A DNA stretch of 23,322 bases from Halomonas sp. (GTDB lineage Bacteria; Pseudomonadota; Gammaproteobacteria; Pseudomonadales; Halomonadaceae), in contig PWIZ01000372.1 of NCBI GenBank assembly GCA_003560175.1, forward strand, positions 1 through 23,322. The letters are read 5' to 3'. Shown in pieces: positions 1 to 6,654 of this stretch. Positions within the stretch are counted from its first letter, which is position 1. Each line of letters opens with the position of its first letter. The notes beneath the pieces are model-generated. The model worked only from the letters and a program-made list of their open reading frames with translations, did no database searches and was not told the origin of the DNA. Made by a program: the position numbers and the translations under genes.

Positions 1-594
1 CGAATCGCCGAGTTTCGTTTCCCACCGCTGGTGATCGCCGTTGGCGTCTCGGGCAGCGGCAAGAGTCGCTTCACGTCTGGACTGGTCAGCCGGCTGGGGG
101 CGATCCGCGTCTGCTCCGATGCTGAGCGGCGGCGTCTCCACGATCTGCCTCAAGACTTGACCTATCCACAGGATCCGGCGGTGTCGCCGGCTGTGGGTAT
201 CTTCGGTGAGGTCGCCACCGAGCGAACCTACCGCCATCTGGCGAGCTGTGCGGGAACCCTGCTGGATGCCGGCATCCCGGCCTGCATTGACGCCACCTGC
301 CTGAAGGGCTGGCAGCGCGACCTGCTGCGGCAGCAGGCCGAGGCCCGCGGCCTGCCCTGCCTGATGATCAGTTTCGAGGCAGACGTGGCTACGCTGAGGC
401 GTCGCATCGAGAAGCGCGCCCGCTGTCAGGGCGTCGAAGTGGCTGTCAGCCTAGCGCTACTCGATCATCAACTTGTCGAGTTGGAGCCCTTCGGTGATGA
501 GGAACGCCTTCACCTGGTTCATCTGGACACCACTGCGGATAACGCCGCGGAGGCGCTGGTCGACCTCATCGAGGAGCACGTGAAGCTGGGATGA
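1..594 (+). CDS. P-loop kinase / AAA-family ATP-binding protein, 3' part only
   Basis: The reading frame is open to the left edge, so the true start lies outside the window; a GTG at 31 exists, but the in-frame codons before it look coding. A Walker A motif (GVSGSGKS) appears about 15 residues in. It is followed by features typical of the AAA_33 / COG0645 predicted kinases: a conserved Asp in IDATCL and an Arg-rich lid (LRRRIEKRAR). In many proteobacteria this domain is the C-terminal half of a larger protein with an N-terminal aminoglycoside-phosphotransferase-like domain (COG2187), and the open left end fits that. The substrate is unknown. The gene is tail-to-tail with the LuxR-type regulator, 14 bp apart, with no clear terminator between them. 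Confidence 0.75.
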   Translation, partial: RIAEFRFPPLVIAVGVSGSGKSRFTSGLVSRLGAIRVCSDAERRRLHDLPQDLTYPQDPAVSPAVGIFGEVATERTYRHLASCAGTLLDAGIPACIDATCLKGWQRDLLRQQAEARGLPCLMISFEADVATLRRRIEKRARCQGVEVAVSLALLDHQLVELEPFGDEERLHLVHLDTTADNAAEALVDLIEEHVKLG

Positions 595-608
595 GTCACC
601 CGGTGTGT

Positions 609-1307
609 TCAGCTCAGGCCTCTTGTCTTGCCGGTTTCGCGTCGTAGGTGCTTCTGATCGGGAGGGGGCGGCACACCCAGGTTATGGCGTGCCCAGTTGA
701 CGGCCTGGATGCGATTGTGGACATCGATCTTTCGAAAGATGTTGTAGAGATGTGACTTGACGGTGTGCTCGCTGACGAAGAGACGGTCGGCGATCTCGCT
801 GTTCGAGGCACCCGAGCCGAGCAAGCCGATGATTTCCAGCTCCCGGTGAGTGAGCCCACAGACGGGCCGGTATGAATTGAGCTGCTGGCGCCGCAGGAAA
901 GAGATCATGCGGGTCATCAGCGATCGTGACATCCATAGCTCACCGGCCGTCAGCGCCTGCAGCCCCTTGCAGATCATCTCCAGGCTGTCACTGCGGTAGA
1001 AGACACCCTGCAGGTGGATGGCCGAGAGGGTCTGTATCGCTTGATCTTCGTCCTTGAGGTTGAAGGCAGCCAACGATAGACGCTCGTCCTCCATGGCTCT
1101 GGCATGCCACTTCTGCATGAGTTCTTCGCTAATATGGTCAACATCCAGCAGAATCAGGGTGGGCAGGATCTCCTCAGGCTTCCATTCGCTGCCAGGCGGC
1201 AATACGGTGATCGTGCAAGCCACATGCTGGTGGAGGTAGTCGATGAAAAGTTGACACTGGGGACTGTTGGCCGTGACCAGGAGCAGCAGGTTCCTGCTTT
1301 GATCCAT
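609..1307 (-). CDS. CsgD-like LuxR-family transcriptional regulator
   Basis: This 232-residue protein has a C-terminal LuxR-type helix-turn-helix (about 151-210: LTHRELEIIGLLGSGASNSEIA, then VSEHTVKSHLYNIF). It closely resembles E. coli CsgD, the biofilm/curli regulator, in this domain. The N-terminal 120 residues look like an atypical receiver: Asp55 and Asp57 sit in LLDVD, but the conserved Lys-Pro near residue 104 is replaced by Tyr-Arg, so classical phosphorylation is uncertain. A good Shine-Dalgarno (AAGGAAGG) precedes the ATG at 1307. The tail after the HTH is proline-rich (GVPPPPDQ) and basic. Targets are unknown: no curli or cellulose genes are in this window. It stands alone, with a long AT-rich upstream region that may carry its control sites. 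The LuxR assignment is secure; CsgD orthology is an inference. Confidence 0.85.
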   Translation of the reverse strand: MDQSRNLLLLVTANSPQCQLFIDYLHQHVACTITVLPPGSEWKPEEILPTLILLDVDHISEELMQKWHARAMEDERLSLAAFNLKDEDQAIQTLSAIHLQGVFYRSDSLEMICKGLQALTAGELWMSRSLMTRMISFLRRQQLNSYRPVCGLTHRELEIIGLLGSGASNSEIADRLFVSEHTVKSHLYNIFRKIDVHNRIQAVNWARHNLGVPPPPDQKHLRRETGKTRGLS

Positions 1308-1678
1308 GTTTGCCTTCCTTGAAATGGTAGCCAGTAGGCTTAGCCTCGGACATGGGATGGCTAATCTCGATTTATCACTTTGAAGCCTGGGCCATTTTGT
1401 AAGTTTTCGTTACTAACGATTGGTTATAAAAAAATGCTTTTAATTCTTTATAGCTTTTAAATATCAATAGGTATAAGTAAATCAGGTGCTTGCCCAGCCA
1501 GAGTCGTGTTGGAGAGGCCCCTTCCGTGAGGAAAAATCAGTCTTAAATGATGGCATTCGTCACACTCTCACCCGCAGCGAGGTGAAGTAGTCCCCGAAAT
1601 TCGGCCCAGCCGTTTCCTGATTCTCCTTGCTGGCCCTAGAATGGTAGGCCATGAATCGCCAGGCCAGGAGCGCCCAAC
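1308..1678. promoter_or_regulatory. Divergent intergenic region, AT-rich, upstream of the csgD-like gene and rdgB
   Basis: No gene is visible in these 371 bp. About 1395-1485 is strikingly AT-rich compared with the rest of the window. It contains an 11-bp palindrome, CGTTACTAACG, at 1408-1418, and a direct repeat GCTTTTAA at 1436-1443 and 1453-1460. On the plus strand, TAGAAT at 1637-1642 preceded 17 bp upstream by TTCCTG (1614-1619) is a weak candidate rdgB promoter. AGGAG a few bases before 1679 is the rdgB ribosome binding site. The region must hold promoters for both divergent genes, but exact sites are not certain. Confidence 0.5.
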
Positions 1679-2290
1679 ATGACCTCGACCCCCCTGATCC
1701 TCGCCAGCGGCAATGCCGGCAAACTGCGCGAGTTCCACCAGCTACTGGCGCCGCTGGGCTTCGATGTCAGGCCCCAGGCCGAGTATGACGTTCGCGAGGT
1801 GGAGGAGACCGGCCTGACCTTCATCGAGAACGCCCTCCTGAAGGCGCGTGAGGCGAGCCGGATCAGTGGTCTGCCCGCTCTGGCCGATGATTCGGGGCTG
1901 GAGGTCGATGCGCTGAACGGGGCTCCCGGGATCTACTCCGCACGCTTCGCCGGAGAGCCGAGGAGCGATGCGCGCAACAACGCCCGGCTGCTGGAGCGTC
2001 TGGAGGAGGTTCCCGAGGGGCAGCGTACTGGACGCTACTGGTGCATGTTGGTCTATCTTCGCCATGCCGAGGACCCGGTACCGCTGATCGTGCAGCGCAG
2101 TTGGGAAGGTGAGATCCTGGCTCATCCCCGCGGTGAGGGTGGCTTCGGTTACGACTCGCTTTTCTGGCTCCCAGCGCAGGCGATGAGCGTGGCCGAACTC
2201 CCGGCCGAGGAGAAGAATCGTCTGAGTCACCGCGGGCGCGCCCTCCGTGCCCTGGTCGAGGCGCTGGGCGGGGCCCACAAGCCGCGATGA
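1679..2290 (+). CDS. rdgB: RdgB/HAM1 family non-canonical purine NTP pyrophosphatase
   Basis: The protein hydrolyses dITP, ITP and XTP to monophosphates, keeping deaminated purines out of DNA and RNA; it acts in the cytoplasm. At 203 residues it is close to the 197 of E. coli RdgB. Family motifs are present in order: ASGNAGKLREF near residues 9-19 (NTP binding), ADDSGLEVDALNGAPGIYSARF at about 69-90 with the catalytic Asp pair D70/D71, GEGGFGYDSLF at about 152-162, and SHRGRA at about 183-188. The ATG at 1679 has an AGGAG upstream. Its stop overlaps the hemW start as ATGA, implying translational coupling. Confidence 0.95.
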   Translation: MTSTPLILASGNAGKLREFHQLLAPLGFDVRPQAEYDVREVEETGLTFIENALLKAREASRISGLPALADDSGLEVDALNGAPGIYSARFAGEPRSDARNNARLLERLEEVPEGQRTGRYWCMLVYLRHAEDPVPLIVQRSWEGEILAHPRGEGGFGYDSLFWLPAQAMSVAELPAEEKNRLSHRGRALRALVEALGGAHKPR

Positions 2291-3456
2291 CTTCCCTGCC
2301 GCCACTCGCGCTCTACGTGCACGTGCCCTGGTGCGTGCGCAAATGTCCCTACTGCGACTTCAACTCCCACGGCGTCGGTCGGGATGTTTCGCTGCCTGAA
2401 ACCGACTACCTGGAGGCCTTGCTGGCCGACCTCGATGAAGACCTCCTCCTGGCCGGGGATCGGGAACTGGCCTGCATCTTCATCGGCGGTGGCACCCCTA
2501 GCCTGATGTCCGCCGGCTTCTATAGAGAGCTGCTGGCCGGTATTGCCGCACGGCTGCCCATGGCCAGTGATATCGAGATTACCCTGGAGGCCAACCCGGG
2601 AACTCTGGAGCGTGGTCGCTTTGCCGGCTACCGGGAAGCGGGGATCAACCGGCTCTCTCTGGGGGTGCAAAGCTTTCAGGATGGCCAGTTGGAGGCGCTA
2701 GGTCGTATCCACTCGGGTAGGGATGCCGAGGCTGCGGTAGATGAAGCCCGTGGGGCGGGCTTCGATAACCTCAATCTCGACCTGATGCATGGCCTGCCGG
2801 GGCAGACCCCGGCGCTGGCACTGGAGGACCTAGAGCGGGCTCTGTCGCTCGCCCCCGAGCATCTCTCCTGGTACCAGCTCACCCTGGAGCCCAACACCGA
2901 GTTTCATTCTCGACCACCGAAGCTTCCTGAGGAGGAGATGCTTTGGGATATTCAGGACCTGGGCCACGAGCGCCTCGAGGGCGCAGGCCTGGCGCGCTAC
3001 GAGATCTCGGCCTACGCTCGCCCGGGTCGACGCTCACGACATAACCTCAACTATTGGCGTTTCGGAGACTACCTGGGCATCGGGGCCGGGGCCCATGGCA
3101 AGTTGAGCGCAGTAGACGGTGACGCCGGCCTGATTATCGAGCGACGCTGGAAAGTACGACAGCCGGAGACCTATCTTCGCCGTCAACACGATCCTCAGGG
3201 CTTCCTGGCCGGTCGCAGTCGAATTGAGGAGAACGAACTCGTGCTCGAGTTCGCCATGAATGCGCTGCGCCTGGTCGAAGGGGTGTCGCTGTCCAGATGG
3301 CGAGCCGCCACGGGGCGCTCATCGGCCATGCTCTTGGCTCGCCTTTCCAGCGCCCGCAAAAAAGGACTTCTCGTGGAAGATGTCGATCGACTGCAGGCAT
3401 CGCCTCAGGGTCTATTATTCTTGAATGATCTGCTGGCGATGATCGGCATGGAGTGA
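2287..3456 (+). CDS. hemW: Heme chaperone HemW (radical SAM, HemN-like)
   Basis: This 389-residue radical-SAM protein has the cluster motif C16-x3-C20-x2-C23 (CVRKCPYCDF). The fourth cysteine of true coproporphyrinogen oxidase HemN (CxxxCxxCxC) is replaced by Phe25, which marks it as HemW, a heme-binding chaperone thought to deliver heme to respiratory enzymes. A SAM-binding GGGTPS motif is at about 67-72, and the C-terminus resembles the HemN_C domain. It begins inside the rdgB stop codon (4-bp ATGA overlap), so the pair is probably one operon. This rdgB-hemW order is common in gammaproteobacteria. Databases often mislabel such proteins as coproporphyrinogen oxidases. Confidence 0.93.
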   Translation: MTSLPPLALYVHVPWCVRKCPYCDFNSHGVGRDVSLPETDYLEALLADLDEDLLLAGDRELACIFIGGGTPSLMSAGFYRELLAGIAARLPMASDIEITLEANPGTLERGRFAGYREAGINRLSLGVQSFQDGQLEALGRIHSGRDAEAAVDEARGAGFDNLNLDLMHGLPGQTPALALEDLERALSLAPEHLSWYQLTLEPNTEFHSRPPKLPEEEMLWDIQDLGHERLEGAGLARYEISAYARPGRRSRHNLNYWRFGDYLGIGAGAHGKLSAVDGDAGLIIERRWKVRQPETYLRRQHDPQGFLAGRSRIEENELVLEFAMNALRLVEGVSLSRWRAATGRSSAMLLARLSSARKKGLLVEDVDRLQASPQGLLFLNDLLAMIGME

Positions 3457-3552
3457 CCGGTCCGCCAGACTCATCGCAGCCCGCGTAAATGATGAACTGC
3501 CCGGCAGGGATGCCTTCCGGGCCACCTGATGATTGCAAGGAGATCTGATTTC

Positions 3553-4230
3553 ATGATCAAGCCCATTCACTTCTTCGTTCCGCTTGCCGCTGCCGCCCTG
3601 CTCGTAGGCTGTGCCACGACGGATCCCTATTCCGGCCAGACCCAGCGTTCCACGACGGGCACCGGTGCGGCGATTGGCGCTGCCGTGGGTGCCGCCGCGG
3701 GTGCACTGAGTGGTGACGGCAGCACCAGCCGCCGCGATCGAGCCCTGATCGGTGCCGCCGTGGGCGCTGCCGCGGGTGCCGGCGTCGGCGCCTACATGGA
3801 TCGACAGGAGGAGGAACTGCGGCAGAGCACGCGAGGAACCGGCATCGAGGTCGATCGTCGAGGCGATGACATCGTGCTCAACATGCCGAGCAGCGTGACC
3901 TTCGGCTTCGACTCCAGTGATCTTACCAACAGCGCTCGCAACGCCCTCAACGACGTGGCGCAGATTCTCACTCAGTACACCGATACCCGCGTCAATATCG
4001 CCGGCCATACCGACAGCACCGGCAACGCCGACTACAATCAGCGTCTCTCCGAACGGCGCGCTGAAGCCGTCGGCAACTATCTGGCTCAGTCAGGCGTGAC
4101 GCGCAATCGTCTCAACATGACGGGCTACGGCCAGACCCAGCCCGTCGCCAGTAATGCTACTGAAGATGGACGTGCTCAGAACCGTCGCGTCGAGATCACC
4201 CTCACGCCGATCGAAAGCCAGTTCCAGTGA
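3553..4230 (+). CDS. yiaD: YiaD-like OmpA-family outer-membrane lipoprotein
   Basis: The start at 3553 is preferred over an in-frame ATG at 3529. AAGGAGA sits 10 nt before it, and it gives a clean lipoprotein signal: MIK, a hydrophobic stretch, then lipobox LVGC with Cys20 as lipidation site. The mature 205 residues hold two glycine-zipper segments (about 36-55 and 63-80, rich in GAAVGAAAGA), which may insert in or pack on the membrane. They are followed by an OmpA C-terminal peptidoglycan-binding domain (about 105-217). Asp154 in GHTDSTG and Arg169 match the residues that bind diaminopimelate. Layout and length (225) match E. coli YiaD (219). The two zippers are encoded by near-identical DNA, suggesting an internal duplication. 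It is probably monocistronic, between hemW and a strong terminator. Confidence 0.88.
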   Translation: MIKPIHFFVPLAAAALLVGCATTDPYSGQTQRSTTGTGAAIGAAVGAAAGALSGDGSTSRRDRALIGAAVGAAAGAGVGAYMDRQEEELRQSTRGTGIEVDRRGDDIVLNMPSSVTFGFDSSDLTNSARNALNDVAQILTQYTDTRVNIAGHTDSTGNADYNQRLSERRAEAVGNYLAQSGVTRNRLNMTGYGQTQPVASNATEDGRAQNRRVEITLTPIESQFQ

Positions 4231-4260
4231 TCCTCGGCTAGCGCCTTAGCTACCCTATCG

Positions 4261-4292
4261 GGGCCCGTCACTGAGAAGTGGCGGGCCCTTTT
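4261..4292 (+). terminator. Rho-independent terminator after the yiaD-like gene
   Basis: An 11-bp stem (GGGCCCGTCAC / GTGGCGGGCCC, one G-U pair), a 6-nt loop TGAGAA, then TTTTC. It lies 30 bp after the lipoprotein stop and before rlmJ. Confidence 0.88.
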
Positions 4293-4331
4293 CATTGTTT
4301 AATCTTCTTGCCGATTCACGGACCCTCTTCC

Positions 4332-5180
4332 ATGCTTTCCTATCAGCACGCCTACCACGCCGGCAACTTCGCCGACGTCCACAAGCACCTGACCCTGCAT
4401 GCGGTCATCGATCATTTATTACGTAAAAAATCATCAATTACGTATGTCGATACTCACGCCGGGCGCGGTCTCTATCCCCTGGATGCCGCAGAGACCATTC
4501 GGCTACAGGAGTACCGGGAAGGTGTCATCCCCCTCTGGAAGGTTCGACAGGCGTTGACGAATGAACCGCTGCTGAGCGACTGGCTCGCGGCCCTGGCAAG
4601 TGTCCAGCCAGACCCCTCGCGTCTGACCCATTACCCCGGCTCCCCCTGGTGGATGGGCCATCGGCTGCGGACGGGGGATAGACAGTGGCTGTTCGAGCTG
4701 CATCCCGGGGAGCACGAGCATCTGGCTCAGCAGGCGTTTTCCGAGGCAGTGGAACGCATTCACGGCGATGGCCTCAAGGGTCTGTTGCAGCGGCTGCCCG
4801 TGAAGACGCCGAGGCTCTGTGTGTTGATCGATCCCAGCTATGAGCGCAAGGCGGAGTATCTGGAGGTGGCAGAGACGCTGCTGGCAGCGATGCACAAGGC
4901 GCGCCATGCCGTGGTGCTGGTGTGGTATCCGCTGCTTCCGGCGGGACGCCACCGTGAGTTGCTGGAGGGGCTGCGTGATGGTGGGCTGCGCAAGATCTGG
5001 TATAGCGAATTCACTCGCCAGTCGCCCACCGAGGGTCAGCGAGGCATGGTTGGCAGCGGCATGCTGGTGGTCAACCCGCCCTGGGGGTTAGGTGAGCGTT
5101 TAGCCGCGGCGATGGCTCCGGTGGTAGACCACCTGGGTGCCCCGGGGGCCCATCGCAGCGGCTGGTGGGTAGAGGAGTAA
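4332..5180 (+). CDS. rlmJ: 23S rRNA (adenine2030-N6)-methyltransferase RlmJ
   Basis: RlmJ methylates A2030 of 23S rRNA using SAM. The start at 4332 gives MLSYQHAYHAGNFADVHKH, matching the family N-terminus. Residues Tyr4, His6 and Lys18, known to matter in E. coli RlmJ, are present. The SAM-binding VDTHAG motif is at about 39-44, and the catalytic motif reads DPSY (167-170) where E. coli has DPPY. Length is 282 residues against 280 in E. coli. An in-frame ATG at 4278 lies inside the terminator stem and is rejected. The Shine-Dalgarno before 4332 is weak. Codons 27-39 form an AT-rich island unlike the rest of the gene. It ends 6 bp from the convergent mnmE stop. Confidence 0.93.
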   Translation: MLSYQHAYHAGNFADVHKHLTLHAVIDHLLRKKSSITYVDTHAGRGLYPLDAAETIRLQEYREGVIPLWKVRQALTNEPLLSDWLAALASVQPDPSRLTHYPGSPWWMGHRLRTGDRQWLFELHPGEHEHLAQQAFSEAVERIHGDGLKGLLQRLPVKTPRLCVLIDPSYERKAEYLEVAETLLAAMHKARHAVVLVWYPLLPAGRHRELLEGLRDGGLRKIWYSEFTRQSPTEGQRGMVGSGMLVVNPPWGLGERLAAAMAPVVDHLGAPGAHRSGWWVEE

Positions 5181-5186
5181 GCGTCC

Positions 5187-6554
5187 CTATTTCCCGATGC
5201 AGAAGCTGCCGAATATCTCGCCGAGGAGATCGTCCGCACTGAACTCCCCGGTGATTTCACCCAACGCCTGCTGGGCGTCGCGCAGATCCTCGGCCAGCAG
5301 TTCACCGGCACCGTAGCCCGCCAGCTGAGCTTCGCCATTTTCCAGAGCCTGTCGCGCTCGGTCCAGGGCGTCCAGGTGGCGCCTTCGTGCCGAGAAGCGC
5401 CCCTCGGCAGTGCCGGAGTAGCCCATCACTTCCTTGAGGTGCGACTTAAGGTTATCCACACCCGCACCGCTCCGGGCGGAGAGTCGAACCACCGCTGCGC
5501 CTGTGGATAACTCGATCCCGGGAGCGTCCCCTGTGGTGTCGATCTTGTTGCGTACCAGCGTCAGCCGCGTCGGGTCCGGCAGCCGTGCGATGAACTCGGG
5601 CCAGATCGTCATCGGGTCGAGGGAGGCGGTGGTGGAGGCATCCACCAAGAGCAGGACCCGATCGGCCTTCTCGATTTCCGCCCAGGCCCGGGCCACGCCG
5701 ATCTGCTCCACGGCGTCCGGTGTGTCACGCAGCCCGGCGGTATCGATGACGTGCAGCGGCATGCCGTCGATGTGGATATGCTCACGCAGCACGTCCCGAG
5801 TCGTGCCGGCAATGTCGGTAACGATGGCGGTCTCCTGTTCGGTGAGGGCGTTGAGCAGGCTGGACTTGCCCGCGTTGGGCCGCCCAGCGATCACCACGCT
5901 CATGCCTTCGCGCATCAGCGCGCCCTGGCCGGCGGCGTCGCGCACCGCCGCCAGTTCCGCCATCACCCCGGCGAGCCTATCGGCCACCTTGCCGTCGGCC
6001 AGGAAATCGATCTCCTCCTCCGGAAAATCGATGGCCGCTTCCACGTAGATGCGCAGTTCGATGAGTCGCTGCACCAGCCCCTCGACTCGCCGCGAAAAGT
6101 CCCCCTGCAGTGAGCGCACGGCATTCTCGGCAGCGGCCCGGGAACTCGCGTCGATCAGGTCGGCGATCGCCTCGGCCTGGGCCAGGTCGAGTTTATCGTT
6201 GAGGAAGGCGCGCTCCGAGAATTCCCCGGGGCGGGCTAGACGGGCGCCGAGCGCCACGCAGCGCGCCAGCAGCAGGTCCATGATCACCGGGCCGCCGTGG
6301 CCCTGCAGCTCCAGCACGTCCTCGCCGGTAAAAGAGTGGGGCCCCTCAAAGAAGAGAGTGATGCCTTCGTCGATCACCTGCTCCTCGCCCCGGAAGGCCC
6401 CGTAGTGGGCGCGGCGAGGGGGAGGGCAGTGGCCTATTACCGCCTCGGCGATCGGCACGCTCAGCGGCCCAGAGACGCGGATGATGCCCACGCCGCCTCG
6501 ACCGGGCGGCGTGGCGAGGGCAGCGATGGTGTCCTGGTCGTGCAGGCTGGCCAT
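5187..6554 (-). CDS. mnmE: tRNA uridine-5-carboxymethylaminomethyl GTPase MnmE (TrmE)
   Basis: With MnmG, this GTPase makes the cmnm5 modification at wobble U34 of several tRNAs. The ATG at 6554 has GAGGAGA just upstream and gives 455 residues (E. coli 454). An in-frame start 27 bp further upstream is rejected. Visible motifs: N-terminal [15 protein letters not shown] (tetrahydrofolate-binding domain), G1 GRPNAGKSS at about 224-232, G2 TDIAGTTRD at 246-254, G3 DTAG at 271-274, G4 NKID at 336-339, and the C-terminal CIGK with the catalytic cysteine. It is the last gene of the rpmH-side minus-strand block. mnmG, rsmG, parA and parB, which follow mnmE in some relatives, are not next to it here. 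Two perfect DnaA boxes lie inside the coding sequence. Confidence 0.97.
   Translation of the reverse strand: MASLHDQDTIAALATPPGRGGVGIIRVSGPLSVPIAEAVIGHCPPPRRAHYGAFRGEEQVIDEGITLFFEGPHSFTGEDVLELQGHGGPVIMDLLLARCVALGARLARPGEFSERAFLNDKLDLAQAEAIADLIDASSRAAAENAVRSLQGDFSRRVEGLVQRLIELRIYVEAAIDFPEEEIDFLADGKVADRLAGVMAELAAVRDAAGQGALMREGMSVVIAGRPNAGKSSLLNALTEQETAIVTDIAGTTRDVLREHIHIDGMPLHVIDTAGLRDTPDAVEQIGVARAWAEIEKADRVLLLVDASTTASLDPMTIWPEFIARLPDPTRLTLVRNKIDTTGDAPGIELSTGAAVVRLSARSGAGVDNLKSHLKEVMGYSGTAEGRFSARRRHLDALDRARQALENGEAQLAGYGAGELLAEDLRDAQQALGEITGEFSADDLLGEIFGSFCIGK
5452..5510. other. Pair of perfect inverted DnaA boxes inside mnmE
   Basis: TTATCCACA at 5452-5460 and its reverse complement TGTGGATAA at 5502-5510, 41 bp apart. 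Both match the consensus DnaA box in all nine positions. A third near-match, TGTGGATAT, is at 5771-5779. They encode ordinary MnmE residues in the C-terminal half, so they could be fortuitous. They lie about 4 kb from oriC. Confidence 0.6.
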
Positions 6555-6605
6555 GGGAATCTCCTCAGGGTGGCGGGACATTGTCCGATTCGGGTCTCAC
6601 AAACG

Positions 6606-6634
6606 CCAGACCCCCGCACGGGGCGGGGGTCTGG
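6606..6634 (-). terminator. Hairpin between yidC and mnmE, probable terminator or attenuator
   Basis: A perfect 12-bp stem (CCAGACCCCCGC / GCGGGGGTCTGG) with a 5-nt loop. On the minus strand it is followed by CGTTTG, a poor U-tract. It lies downstream of the yidC stop and upstream of the mnmE start. Efficiency is uncertain, so partial read-through into mnmE is possible. Confidence 0.6.
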
Positions 6635-6654
6635 TATTGGCAAGAGACTGCCTG

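Noticed and set aside
5061..5068. GCTGGTGG octamers (E. coli Chi sequence), seen several times
   Set aside because: Chi sequence is lineage-specific, and this octamer is common in GC-rich coding DNA; no evidence for use here.
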